Source: Parietaria judaica (lineage: Eukaryota; Streptophyta; Magnoliopsida; Rosales; Urticaceae). From it: a DNA stretch of 64,000 bases. Location of the stretch: contig OX940872.1 in assembly GCA_954871525.1 (NCBI GenBank), forward strand, positions 23,097,746-23,161,745, written 5' to 3'. This document shows positions 46,076 through 56,884 of this stretch, piece after piece (the first letter of the stretch is position 1; each line of letters begins with the position of its first letter). The notes under the pieces were generated by a model. The model ran no database searches. It was not told the origin of the DNA and was given only the letters and a program-made list of their open reading frames with translations. The translations under genes were made by a program, and so were the position numbers.

Positions 46076-46940
46076 ATTTGATGATCGAGGATAGTGCGGT
46101 ACGTTGCGTAACCGTTTAAATCATATTGTTACCTTTCGTGTTTTGTCTCTACACCAAATTGCCACCCCTAAATACATTGGAGAGAGAATGGTAGATTGCG
46201 AAAGTTGTTTTGCGAATTTTTTTGGGAATGAAGGGAGAGAGTGGAGGTTGGCTTTGATAGCAACGTAATTGGGAGAAAGACGACATTGACGTCATTGAGG
46301 GGGTTACCTTCCTCTATTGGTTGAATGGGAATCAGTAAGATAGGGGTATATTGGAAAAATAAAATTTGAATTTTCTTGGATGATAAAGGTCGGATGAGAG
46401 ATAGTTGATATAGGAAAGGCTTTAAGGAAAAACGACGTTGACTTGGTTTACGACAATAACATTGAGAAACGACATATAGTAGTGAAATGACAGGTAATAG
46501 TCAAAACGACATTGACTAAAAATTCAGCGGCAATTATCGACAAGAATTAGTGAAAATGAGCAACAAATTCTTGTTATATTCACTCGGGTGCCAACATCGT
46601 TCCAAGTTAGTACGTTCGACAATGGCTTCAATAGTCCTATTATAAGGTATTTGCGAAAGTGGTTCTTCTAAAGAAAAGAAAAAAAGGTGCAAAAAAGAAA
46701 TACTTTAATATTATTCGGTAAGAGTGAAGATCATTTACTGAACGACAAGACAAAATACAAGTAATTTCGTGGGCGAAAGAGGGTTACTATATCACACGTA
46801 CGTTCTAACAACCCGTCACATGCCCTTATTGAACACTAAACACACTGGGCCGACCGACAAACGACACGACACAAGACACGAACATAACACCATAGAAAGA
46901 GAGACAGCCAGTGGCGTAGTACTACGTACGCGCTGACGTG
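46076..46940. other. Former PRA1 upstream region and SEO-B 3' flank
   Basis: 46175-46610 corresponds to 6598-7045 upstream of the intact PRA1 gene, with the AACGACATTGA cluster. 46740-46945 corresponds to the SEO 3' flank shared by all three copies (ACGACACAAGACACGAAC, GAGAGACAGCCAGTGGCGTAG). No gene. Confidence 0.65.
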
Positions 46941-46946
46941 CTCTCA

Positions 46947-49900
46947 TCAATGATTGGCGTGGCAACACTTGTAGCTGATATAGGTCTCCATGGGGAGCGG
47001 GCACACCGGGCAATTCATGGACTCTGGAACCTTCCCGGCCACGATCGGAATGGAGAGGTGGGTGCACTGACGGATGATTTTGTTAACAGAAACGATGGTG
47101 CTTGAGAAGACCGATTCGAAGCCATGTTCCTTCACTGATTCCTTCCAAGTGTCCTTGTCCTCTAAGACCTTGAAGATTGACGTGCCGTGGGCGACAGTAA
47201 TGACGGTGGAGCCCTTAGTCAATAGGGACCATCCTGTCTCGTTCTTGTAGGAGAGGAGCTTCTGGATCTCCTGCGCCACCGGGTCCGCTGGTTCGTCCTT
47301 CTTCGGATTCTTCGAGAGGAAGAGGCTCTCTACTCCTGACCAGAACTTCTCCAGAATGTTGTGGTCTTCGCCGCCTTTCGGCGTCTTTCCGACGCAAAAG
47401 AGCTCGATGTGGATCTTTAGGTCCTTCAGGACAGGGTCGTTAATGAAGGCGGTTGCTTTCTTGTAAAACTGTTGGATCCAATCGTTGTCTTTGCCTCCAT
47501 AGTACAAGATATACTTGTCTTCCTTGACCTGTTACAATTTTTTAGAGATATATTATCATCAACAGAACATCACATATTCCACCTAGCCCGGTCTCTGCCC
47601 AGTTTCGGTTCAAAATCCGTGCTTTTTTATCACAAAATAGAGAATCGTCCAGCCCGGTTTTAGAATTAATTGAGCTTACCACTTTGTTATTTGATTTAAA
47701 GATATTTTTATTTACCTATAACTAACTAATTTAAAAAAAAAAAAAAAAACCTTCCACACGTTTTGGCTTTTTCTGTCTTTAAAAAAACAGGGACTGAGCC
47801 AAAAGATAGGCTCGATATCCGGTCCAGGTTTCACCTCTACTACTTGCTACGAATAGAAAAATGCATGTATGAGATTTACCCAAGCGTCGATTATCGGGTC
47901 GGCGGGGGTGATAGTTGTGATCCATTTCTGGTCATCTGCGATTTTCTTTTCCGCTTCTTTGTCGAAGGGAAACGCCTTCAGGCCCCAAGTTTTGATCAAA
48001 AGGAAGGCGTTGGAATTCTCGACTTGTCCCTTCGGGTTCAGCATGACGAGCGTCGGCTTGCCCTGGAATTTCCACTCATCTTTGATGAAGCGCAGGCCTG
48101 CGATCGGCGAGAACTGCTGCACCACGTACCACGGCATCTTCACGCGCAGGGTGTCGAACTTTTTCCGCAGCTCGTCTGTCCAATTCTCCACGATCGGGAC
48201 CCACACGATCACGTAGTCCTTCTCCTTCTTCGTTTTTTCGTAGACCGGCTTGAGGGTGGATATGTCATTGTCAGTGATGTCTAGGGTTGAGATGAAGAAG
48301 TACACTATCTTCCTCCTCACCACGTCAATGTTCACCTGTTTGATCAATCATTTGGTTTGGTGTCAAATTAGTCCATATTATGATTTTGGTTAATCCGGGT
48401 CTGTGTTTTAACGGATCCTGACTATTAAGGTACGTATTTTAATAGTTAAAACTTTACTAAATTCGCACATGTGAAGCTTAAGTTAAGTGATCGAAAAGTA
48501 CATAATATATATACCGGTCGGTTAGTGGAGCCATCAATGATTGTCTGATTAGTATTCTCTTTGGTGAAGATCAGTGCCTTGAAAACTTCCATGATTTCTG
48601 TTGGAGTTCTCAAGAGTTTCCGAATCCGACGATAAGTCTCGGCTTCCACTGCATTGTTCGGGAAACATTCTCTTCTTTAGAATTGAAACAGATTAAGCAA
48701 TGCTACCAATTAATTGGAAAGAGTGAAAAATCTTATGAAGAGGCTCGATTAAGCTCAACTCTCTCTTCAATAGTAGCAAAATTATTTACCGATTTGTAGG
48801 CGAAAAGTAGTCAGATGTGCCGTGAGCTTGTTGAGGATAAAGTAGATCTTCTGAGAATAAGGAGCTAAATTGTAAGGTTTGTCCGGCCTGAAAAAAAGAA
48901 TCGATTCTCGCACGATTAGCGAACAATTGCTCTGATATTATAAAACCGATAAGAGCTTGTATATTCGGGAATAGATAGATTATTTACTCGTCGCTTATGA
49001 GGATGCTGAACTTGGTCGCACAAGCGACGATGGTGAGGATGGTCCAGTAGACATCAACATGCATGTGTTTCACGACCTCGGGCAGTCCGGGAATGTCTTT
49101 TGGGTCGAGTGTGGAGAGCTTCTCGAACTCATCGAAGATGGCGATGACACGCATGGTTGTCTTGATCAGACTGTTGAGCTCCAGAACAGCTTCACGGTGC
49201 TTCTGAAGTACGGATGGCGTGATGAGGCCGGGCACTCTCTTCAGCACAGAGAGATGTCTAGCCAGTTGGTCCGACGTGTAGAGGTGGGCGATCATCCAGA
49301 AGTCACTGAACTCCAGCGAGAAAGCCGCTAGAGTCAGCACGGCCTTGGCTTCCCACGAGTAGCCTGACAGCTTGTTCAGGATTGCCAAAGCGGTCTTGTG
49401 CGCGGTTTCCTCCCCCGGAGCCTTGCAACAGAGCTGCAATTTCCAATTAATGAATTAATCATTGATAAATTTATATATCAAACCAAATAATTAATCAATA
49501 ATACATTCCATTTGGCTTTCTATGTACTATATTGGAGTCAAATCCTCCTATACATTAGAGAAGTGACCATAATACGTGTAGCTCGGACCAGGCCATTCTA
49601 AATCTTACCACTCAAACATAAAATGGTGTCTATTAACGCTTTATCGTGTTTGATTTAGAACGGAATTCATAGCAATTCTACCTCGTTGTTGATCGATTTC
49701 AGAGTGCACAAGGGCACGGTGAAGTTGGGTTTTGGGGACCGGTCTTGTATGTTGTCCAAATTGATTTTGCCTCCCTGTAATCAGTCATAAGAATTAAATT
49801 ATAATCTCATGTGAACAAACTCCTTAACCACAGTTTATATAAGAATACCTCTCATAATCAATGTGCTTTACTCAATATATAAGCCTAAACGATTTTCTCC

Positions 49901-50330
49901 GATACAAATTTTCAATCTAGAAAAGAACTGGCTTACATGTAATATATATATTTTGCACGTAGTATTATCGGGTTTCATTTAAAAAATCAATTACCTGTGG
50001 TAGGAGTAATTACTCATAACTAGATAGATCCTGTTAAATCTTTGTGGAGATTCTTAACATGTATAAATGGAATACCTGCACAAGCTTGTCGACAATTTCA
50101 GTTGCACGGTTGAGAGTGCTCTCGACGACGACGAAGAGAGAATCCTCGTCGAAAGACTCGTCGGTGTGGACATGAGTCTCGTAAATAAGGTCGGTGATCT
50201 TGTCGTCGGACATGCCGAACAGGTTGAAAGCACTCTTGACATGATCAATAACATTCTCAACCTTATCCACAACCATATGTCCAAGCTTGTTCATCACCCG
50301 AGGTCCATTTAGGCTCACGACCTTGCTCAT
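46947..50330 (-). CDS. Sieve element occlusion protein B (SEO-B)
   Basis: Seven exons in coding order: 50076-50330, 49682-49774, 48988-49433, 48790-48887, 48515-48648, 47880-48335, 46947-47528; 2064 bp, 687 aa, all GT/AG, phases closing. Conserved landmarks: THVHTDESFDEDSLF (exon 1), NFTVPLCTLKSINNE (exon 2), LSGYSWEAKAVLTLAAFSLE (exon 3), MPWYVVQ in the thioredoxin-like exon 6, and the terminal CPVCPLPMETYISYKCCH. Role as for SEO-A: a phloem P-protein subunit of sieve-tube plugging filaments (family knowledge). The start MSKVV is chosen because upstream in-frame sequence overlaps the promoter block; the TATA box lies 110 bp upstream. Exon 2 is one codon longer than in SEO-A. Part of exon 6 is almost identical to SEO-C, beyond the general similarity. 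Confidence 0.92.
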
Positions 50331-50439
50331 GGTGATAAAAAGGATTGACAATAGAAAGATATAATGGAACGAGAAGAGAGAAGTACTGAAACTTAAGGAC
50401 TTGATCAAATGGCTTGGTTAGAATGAGATGTTCTCAGCC

Positions 50440-50447
50440 TATTTATA
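50440..50447 (-). promoter_or_regulatory. TATA box of SEO-B
   Basis: TATAAATA on the minus strand, 110 bp before the start codon, within the block shared with SEO-A and SEO-C. Confidence 0.7.
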
Positions 50448-50577
50448 GAATTCAATGTATATGCGAAAATCGGATCGAGCAAATAATACAAAACGTGAAG
50501 AAAATATCTTAGCTGCAAAAAAAAAAAAAATGTTTTGATGAGAAATCATACATGTATACATGGCTAAGTGGCTAAGT

Positions 50578-51020
50578 TAGGCCTAAAACCGGAGTGGATA
50601 TCCGGTTTTTGGACTACCCGGTATTCGGATTCGTAATCTGAATAAGCACAAATAACTACCCAAAAATTCGTATAGCTGTTTTTCAAAACCAAGTTTTAAT
50701 ATCCGAATCTATTTTACCTCGATTTTTATCTAGATATGTTTTTTTTTTAACATAGAACTTACATTGTCTCTAGTGGGTGAATAAGTTTTAAGGTCAAACT
50801 ACAATGAAAGTGAAATGTGAACTCTAAACCCCAAAAAAGTTCAAGGAAAAAATAAAGAACTTGCTTTAAAAACCGGATACTGCATATCTGGATTTAAAAA
50901 TAATAAAATCCGGTATTCGAATATGATTTTAATTCAGATACGAATTTTAGATTCGAATTTTAAAATCAGATACGGATACAAATTTTTATTCAATTTTCGG
51001 ATTTTATTTGCAGGTGCCTA
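50578..51020. mobile_element. hAT-like non-autonomous element upstream of SEO-B
   Basis: Left end TAGGCCTAAAACCGG, right end TTTGCAGGTGCCTA (reverse complement TAGGCACCTGCAAA). The subterminal ATATCCGG, CCGGTATTCGGATTCG and CGGATACAAATTTT motifs resemble the hAT-like sequence at 63420-64000. No transposase, and no clear 8-bp target duplication. Confidence 0.55.
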
Positions 51021-51653
51021 ATAGCTTCGTTACATTTCAATTTTGTATCTTTTAAAAAACTTAACAATTTATTAATATAAAGAAAAAAGGTGTGATATGT
51101 TAGTATTTAGTACTTTCGGGAAAAAATCATTAACTAATAACACAAATAAGAAATGCTCGAAAAGTGGTTATGGATGTTAAAAAAATATAAATTAGTAATG
51201 TTCATTGTTTCTTCACTAAAATACTTGTGTCTTTCTTTTTTATCGTGCAATATTTTTACGCGTGATCATTTAAAAAGTTATAAAAGATGCTCGAATACTA
51301 GATATAAACCATTTGATGCCGGACTCGAGAATTCAACCAAAATCTTTTAACTTCGAGACGATATTTGTATGCCTACAATTTTTTTACTTCCTCAATATCC
51401 TTTCTTTTATACTAAAGAGTCAACTTTTAGATATATATACATATATATATATATACACGTGTTTCTTTTACCACCCGTTAAGTGATGTATTCATCAATAA
51501 TTCCAAAGAATGTTGGTAGAAGATGAGTCCGTTTCTCAAACAAGAGGCATAGAATATCGACACGTGTATTTTTACTATCTATATATGACGAAGCACTTTC
51601 AGTTTACAGGGAGATGTATATATTCCGAATTCGGCTGATTGATGTGAACTGTC

Positions 51654-51700
<47 letters not shown>

Positions 51701-52840
51701 CTTCTATAAGTTTCACTCTCTCATTTTCATTTTGATGTTTCCATTATATATGGAATTTAATTTGGACAAGAAATTAGGTTTATCAAGCGCCTGAAAATGA
51801 TAGTTCAATTATTTTAATTAAGTTACTAGACTGACTACATTAAATAATTAAATAAAAAAGCTAACCGTATATTATAAGCCCTATCTTTTACTTGGGATTT
51901 AAGAAGGTTTGAATACTGGGGATTTATTATCTTCTCACAAGAAACTGACGAGTAGCTGCATAAAAATCGGACTAACGGTTGCTAAGGGTTTATCGGTGTT
52001 TACTCAAAATCGATGATAAGTCGGTGAATCCTTAACCATAAAATACCAAAAATTGGATAATTGTACTATTAAAGTCGATGAGAAACGGATGAATCATTCA
52101 TAAATTTTATACAACGATACAACTAACCAAAACAAAAACTTATGATACGGCGTATCATGATGAATTAATATTATTTTACACGATGGATATTGAAGTAGAA
52201 TATATAAATCAAACTATTTGCATATATTTTATATAAGAATATATAAAAATCGATGATGTATATCCAATTATCCATAGAGCTATTTAATACTATATCAAAT
52301 TTACTTATGGAAATGACTGCTGAAGTAAGTATATAATATTTGTTGATCGGTACATATCTGTTGGTAACCGATATAGCCGAAAAATCTAATGGGTAAAAAT
52401 CTTGTTCATAAACCCGCGTTATCGGACCAATCTTTAGTATTAGCAACTGGAACGGATATATATACGTGTTTATTTGAAGTTCAATCGACATTTTTTTAAA
52501 CGTACAGTTGAACTTGAATTATCCATACGTAAGTTAACATATTGTAATTTACAGACATTTTGAAAAATAACTATTTCCCATTTTCATTACATGGCTCTTC
52601 TAGGACCACTACAGCTAATAACAACTCTATAAGAACGTGTAACTCATCATGTTATTTTTTTATATTCTCTTTTATTTTGTAAAATATATAGTAGAATATT
52701 ATTAAGCTATATATGTTAGCACTTAACACCTTTATTCATAGAGACTTATCAGAAACCTCATGTTTTCAATGTGACCACAATTTTATACATAGAAAATTAA
52801 ATCATTGTATACATGTTCATGTATATATATATATATAGTT
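51021..52840. other. AT-rich intergenic DNA with (TA)n microsatellites
   Basis: No gene. (TA)n tracts at about 51430-51455 and 51655-51700. The segment 51500-51720 (GAATGTTGGTAGAAGATGAG, ATTCGGCTGATTGAT, AGCTTCTATAAG) has a related copy at 63150-63315, so part of the SEO upstream flank was duplicated or both hold the same repeat. The rest is AT-rich without features. Confidence 0.5.
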
Positions 52841-53620
52841 AAGTCGTATTTTCGCGTTGCACATGTAATATGACGTTATGAACGTGAACGATAGGAATAA
52901 AGCGGGTGCGGAAAAGTAAAGAAACACCAATACTTTTTGGTAATGCAGTTCGGACTTTTTGTCACTACTTCTGCGGGGCACTCACCCATATTAATCAACC
53001 AAGAGATTACAAATGAAGATTACAATCAGTAATACAAACAAGATTCAAAGCATAAACATGAAACTCTCTCCCTTGTTGTCACGCCAACAGCTTTGACATT
53101 TAAGTAAACTCTTGATGAATATGCGAGATCCCCTTGCAACAATCAGCTACGAACTTTCAGTCCTTCTTCACTTCACTCGTGAATCTGCTGATTGACTTCT
53201 CCTGAAGATTAGAGATGTTCTCTGTAAGTATTAACGAAATAGGACCTCATTAGCCGGGACATATAGGAGTTGCCCACTAATTCCATTCCACAAATAAGAT
53301 CCTGAAATCTCTGCACTGATTAGATCAATCACGCAAATCTCTTCAATTAATCCAGCGTGATAATCAACAATAAGTGCAGGGAGATTTACGACTCAATAAC
53401 TCCTCGATTGAGGATGCGACATGATACTTTCCTGAAATATCTCAGCAGTTGTCATGACATCAAAGATGTTCTTTCCATAAATAGACAAATCGAATCATGA
53501 AATAATGAATACTCAATAATCGCAAAAAATGATTCAACATATATGAATATATTGGCAATTTTTTTTTTCTTAATAGAAATTTTAGAATGTTTGTCTATGA
53601 TCAACTAACTCCTTTGTTGA
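52841..53620. other. LTR-like remnant
   Basis: GC-richer, non-coding sequence with AATAAAGCGGGTGCGGAAAA and AACACCAATACTTTTTGG, which resembles plant Copia LTR ends. There are no internal domains and no partner. Weak assignment. Confidence 0.3.
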
Positions 53621-53933
53621 AGAGTTCAATAAAATAATATTTATTTTGGAGGATAAGAATAAAGAAATAATAATTAAGTACAAAACAAAAATAATCAAAG
53701 TACTATATGGAGTATGGACCATTCACCTCAATGAAACAACAAATAAAGTTAGATGGACGAGACACGCACTAATAATCCTGCTATATAATTCGCTGTCATA
53801 TATTAATATTATAGATCTATATATCCTCATTTTCAGGGTTCAATTAATCACCAGTATATTTACAAAATTGCCAGAGCTTGTTTATATATATATATATATT
53901 AACCATGTAAATATACATAAGTATTATTTTGAA

Positions 53934-54884
53934 GGGTAAAATGCGGTTAAAGTACCTATTGTTTATATTTTTTGTCATTATGTACTTAATCTTTTTTTGT
54001 GTGGCTAAAGTATCTAAAGTTTATTCTGTTAAGGAATTTGGTTTCCTCCGTCAAACTCTTTTAGTGGTGTTTTAGATATTGGACAAATTGCGGCTAAAGT
54101 ACCCAATGTTTCAAAAAAATTGTATTATGTACCTAAACTTTTTTAAAGTTGCTTCTGTTATAAAAGTTGGTTTCTTCCGTCCACTCACATGCCTTTGACC
54201 GCCACATGAATTTTTTATATTTTTTAATCATTAACAAATATAATCTAATAATAATTAAAATTAAAATAATAAAACAATATCATGAGGTTATAAAACTTGT
54301 ATTATGTTATGAAGCATTAAATTTATTTAGTTATTCAATATTATTAAAATAAAAATCTACACCATTGATAAAAATACACTTAAACAATTTTTTTTACACA
54401 TGAATTAATATATTTGTGTTCGTCTTTAATGTGTAACTATAGTAATATGTTAATTTAAAAGTATAAGATACATTTTTGTCAAAGAATATATTAATTTTAA
54501 AGGCATGTGTAAAAGTACCAAAAGATGATTTCCGTCCATATTTGACTAACGGAAGTAGTCAACGTTTGCGTGGTCAGCTTCTCGTCAATGTGGACGCCAC
54601 GTAATCCAACATGTCACCATACATGTCATCCTCGCGTCATCAAATTTAATGCAAAATTAATGGCGATTGCATTTAATTTGATGACGCGAGGATGACGTGT
54701 ATGGTGACATGTCAGATTACGTGGCGTCCATGTTGATGAGAAGCTGACCACGCAAACGTTGACTACTTCCGTTAGTCAAATATGGACGAAAATCATCTTT
54801 TGGTATTTATACCGCTATTAAATGGGGTTGGGGCTATGCCGCCCCAATTGAGTAAAGATTGAGGACTTATGCCGCTATTATCCC
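53934..54884. mobile_element. Inverted-ended element containing a long hairpin
   Basis: The left end GGGTAAAATGCGGTTAAAGT and the reverse complement of the right end, GGGATAATAGCGGCATAAGT, are similar. Near the left end the motif GGTTAAAGTACC/CGGCTAAAGTACCCAATGTTT is repeated three times. The right third is the 139-bp-arm hairpin. No protein domain was found, so it is a non-autonomous element of undetermined class. Confidence 0.55.
54516..54805. repeat. Near-perfect inverted repeat: 139-bp arms, 12-bp loop
   Basis: The left arm 54516-54654 (starts TACCAAAAGATGATTTCCGT, contains GACTAACGGAAGTAGTCAAC) and the right arm 54667-54805 (ends AATCATCTTTTGGTA) are reverse complements with only a few mismatches. 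The loop is AATTAATGGCGA. A transcript would fold into a double-stranded RNA of about 139 bp, a typical substrate for Dicer-like enzymes. Confidence 0.9.
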
Positions 54885-55414
54885 TATTACACAAGAGAGT
54901 CACATTATACAAGTTGCGACATATCAAATTAACAGTAAAAATCTAAATTAAAACTGTATCAAGTGATAAAATATATTTATTTTTTCGGCTAATTAACTTA
55001 TAAATAAATATGGTAATGTTTATATTTATATCAATACTTTCCCGAAATGTTTATATGGCACACGCGTGCGCAAAAATTACTAATTTTATAAACAATTAAA
55101 AATAAAGATTATATATAAATAAAGCTATATAGGCGGCTAATATCCGTTATTAACAATTAATATCCTAAACTTTTGAAAGCCTCTTATGCTCAAATCCATA
55201 AAAAAATGCCTTTAAAATATTATGTATAAACGTGGCTGTTATTGTCGTGAGCTAGCTAATTTGCCTCATTTTAGCTAACTGTTTTACTTGTCATCATATA
55301 TATCGATTATATATTATAAATCACGTGTGTGTCTATTTGTTTGTTTTTGTCTAATATAACAATCAAGTTTCTACTTTGGAAATTTGAATGAAAGATACTT
55401 CTCAAGGAAGCAAG

Positions 55415-55463
<49 letters not shown>

Positions 55464-56340
55464 CTCGAGGATAAAGACTAGCAAATGAAATAACTAGGAA
55501 ACAAATTTCTTTAATTAGTTTGTTGGGAAATGCACAGCCGTACGTTACGTTATTTGTTCTCGCCAAATCATTTTTTTTAACCTAAAATATTTTTTTTATG
55601 TTTTTTTTTTTTTTAAATATAGTTTCTTTAATGACTGAAGACTTTCCTCGCAAATAATGTAACCAAGCACCGTATAATTAGTCATATATTCTCACTTCTG
55701 TGTGTGTTTGTAGACTGTAGTAGCTTTTTTATTGGAATAATGATAAATTTATAGTTTATATAAATCAATATAAAAATAACAAGCTATTTGAATTTCAATG
55801 CATAATTAGCAAGAATTCAATGAGCCTGGCCCACATTGAGCAGCCCATTAGATAATTGTGTCTTATACCCACTTATAGCCCAACACGGTTTAGAATCATA
55901 GCTCGCCAAAATTTGACTCAACGTAATTTTATAATTGAAAACTTATTTAGTGAAGGTATTTTATGGGAATTTAAAAAGTTAATACATTTTAGAAACGATA
56001 ACGAGATTAGGAAGTAGTAGTGTCAAACTTTCGATACGTTATCTAGCTAATACAAAAATTAATAAACAGTAACGTATGTTACCTGATACAATTACAAAAT
56101 AAGCAAATTTTAACCAATTGTTTTCTGGTATGTAAAAAACAAGAATTATAAACAATAACAATGAAACAACTAGAAAAAAGTTAATAAATAATGTTACCTT
56201 ATTCAAATTACAAGGCCATGATTTCGTATTTTGAAAGTATCGTAGAATAACAAATTCTTTTGGCAAAGAAAAAAAAATCTAAAATACCAGATTTTGAATT
56301 CACGCTCAGAAGGACTACAATACATGCCTGGAAAAAGATC
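54885..56340. other. AT-rich intergenic DNA
   Basis: No gene. A long (TA)n tract lies at 55420-55460. ACAATTACAAAATAAGC/TTCAAATTACAAGGCC pairs hint at a small repeat around 56085-56215. Short reading frames have no known domain. Confidence 0.45.
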
Positions 56341-56344
56341 GGTA

Positions 56345-56600
56345 TATTGGGGAAAGTTGTTTTGGAGATTGTTATGAAAGGATGTGATAAATAAAAAATG
56401 ACATTGATTTGGTTTAGGACAATGACTTTAAGAAAATGACAATGATTTAGCAAAACGACATAAATTAACTTTAAAGTTGACAAGATTTACACGGCGGATA
56501 GAAGATTGAAAAGATAGGGATGAATTAAAACGACATTGACTAAAACGACAAGAATTTACTCGTTATTCTGTTAAAGAGTATGAGCGAAAAATGGTTCTTC
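56345..56600. other. Remnant of PRA1 upstream region next to SEO-C
   Basis: GGAAAGTTGTTTTGGAGATT, AAAATGACATTGATTTGG, GGCGGATAGAAGATT and AACGACATTGACTAAAACGA match the upstream region of PRA1 (6615-6905) and of the pseudogene (46198-46530). The PRA1 coding part is entirely absent, so the third copy of the block has lost it or was copied without it. Confidence 0.75.
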
Positions 56601-56810
56601 TAAAAGAAAATATTTTCTTATTCGGCAAGACAAAATACAAGTAATTTCGCGGGCGAAAGAGGGTTACTACATCACACATTCTAGCTAGCAACCCATTACA
56701 CGCACTTATTGTACACTAAAAAACTTAGTTACCCGACACGACATGACACAAGACACGAAACATAAGAATTTAGAAAGAGAGACAGCCGGTGGCGCAATAC
56801 GTAGTACTAC

Positions 56811-56884
56811 GCACTAACGTGCTCTCATCAATGATCGGCGTGGCAACGCACTAACGTGCTCTCATCAATGATCGGCGTGGCAAC
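56811..56884. repeat. 37-bp tandem duplication at the SEO-C stop codon
   Basis: GCACTAACGTGCTCTCATCA followed by ATGATCGGCGTGGCAAC occurs at 56811-56847 and again at 56848-56884. The second copy contains the real SEO-C stop (56865-56867) and last codons; the first lies in the 3' UTR. Confidence 0.9.

Noticed and set aside
56039..56483. Hydrophobic minus-strand frames of 75 and 91 codons
   Set aside because: AT-rich chance frames; hydrophobicity follows from T-rich codons and there is no homology or conserved neighbour.
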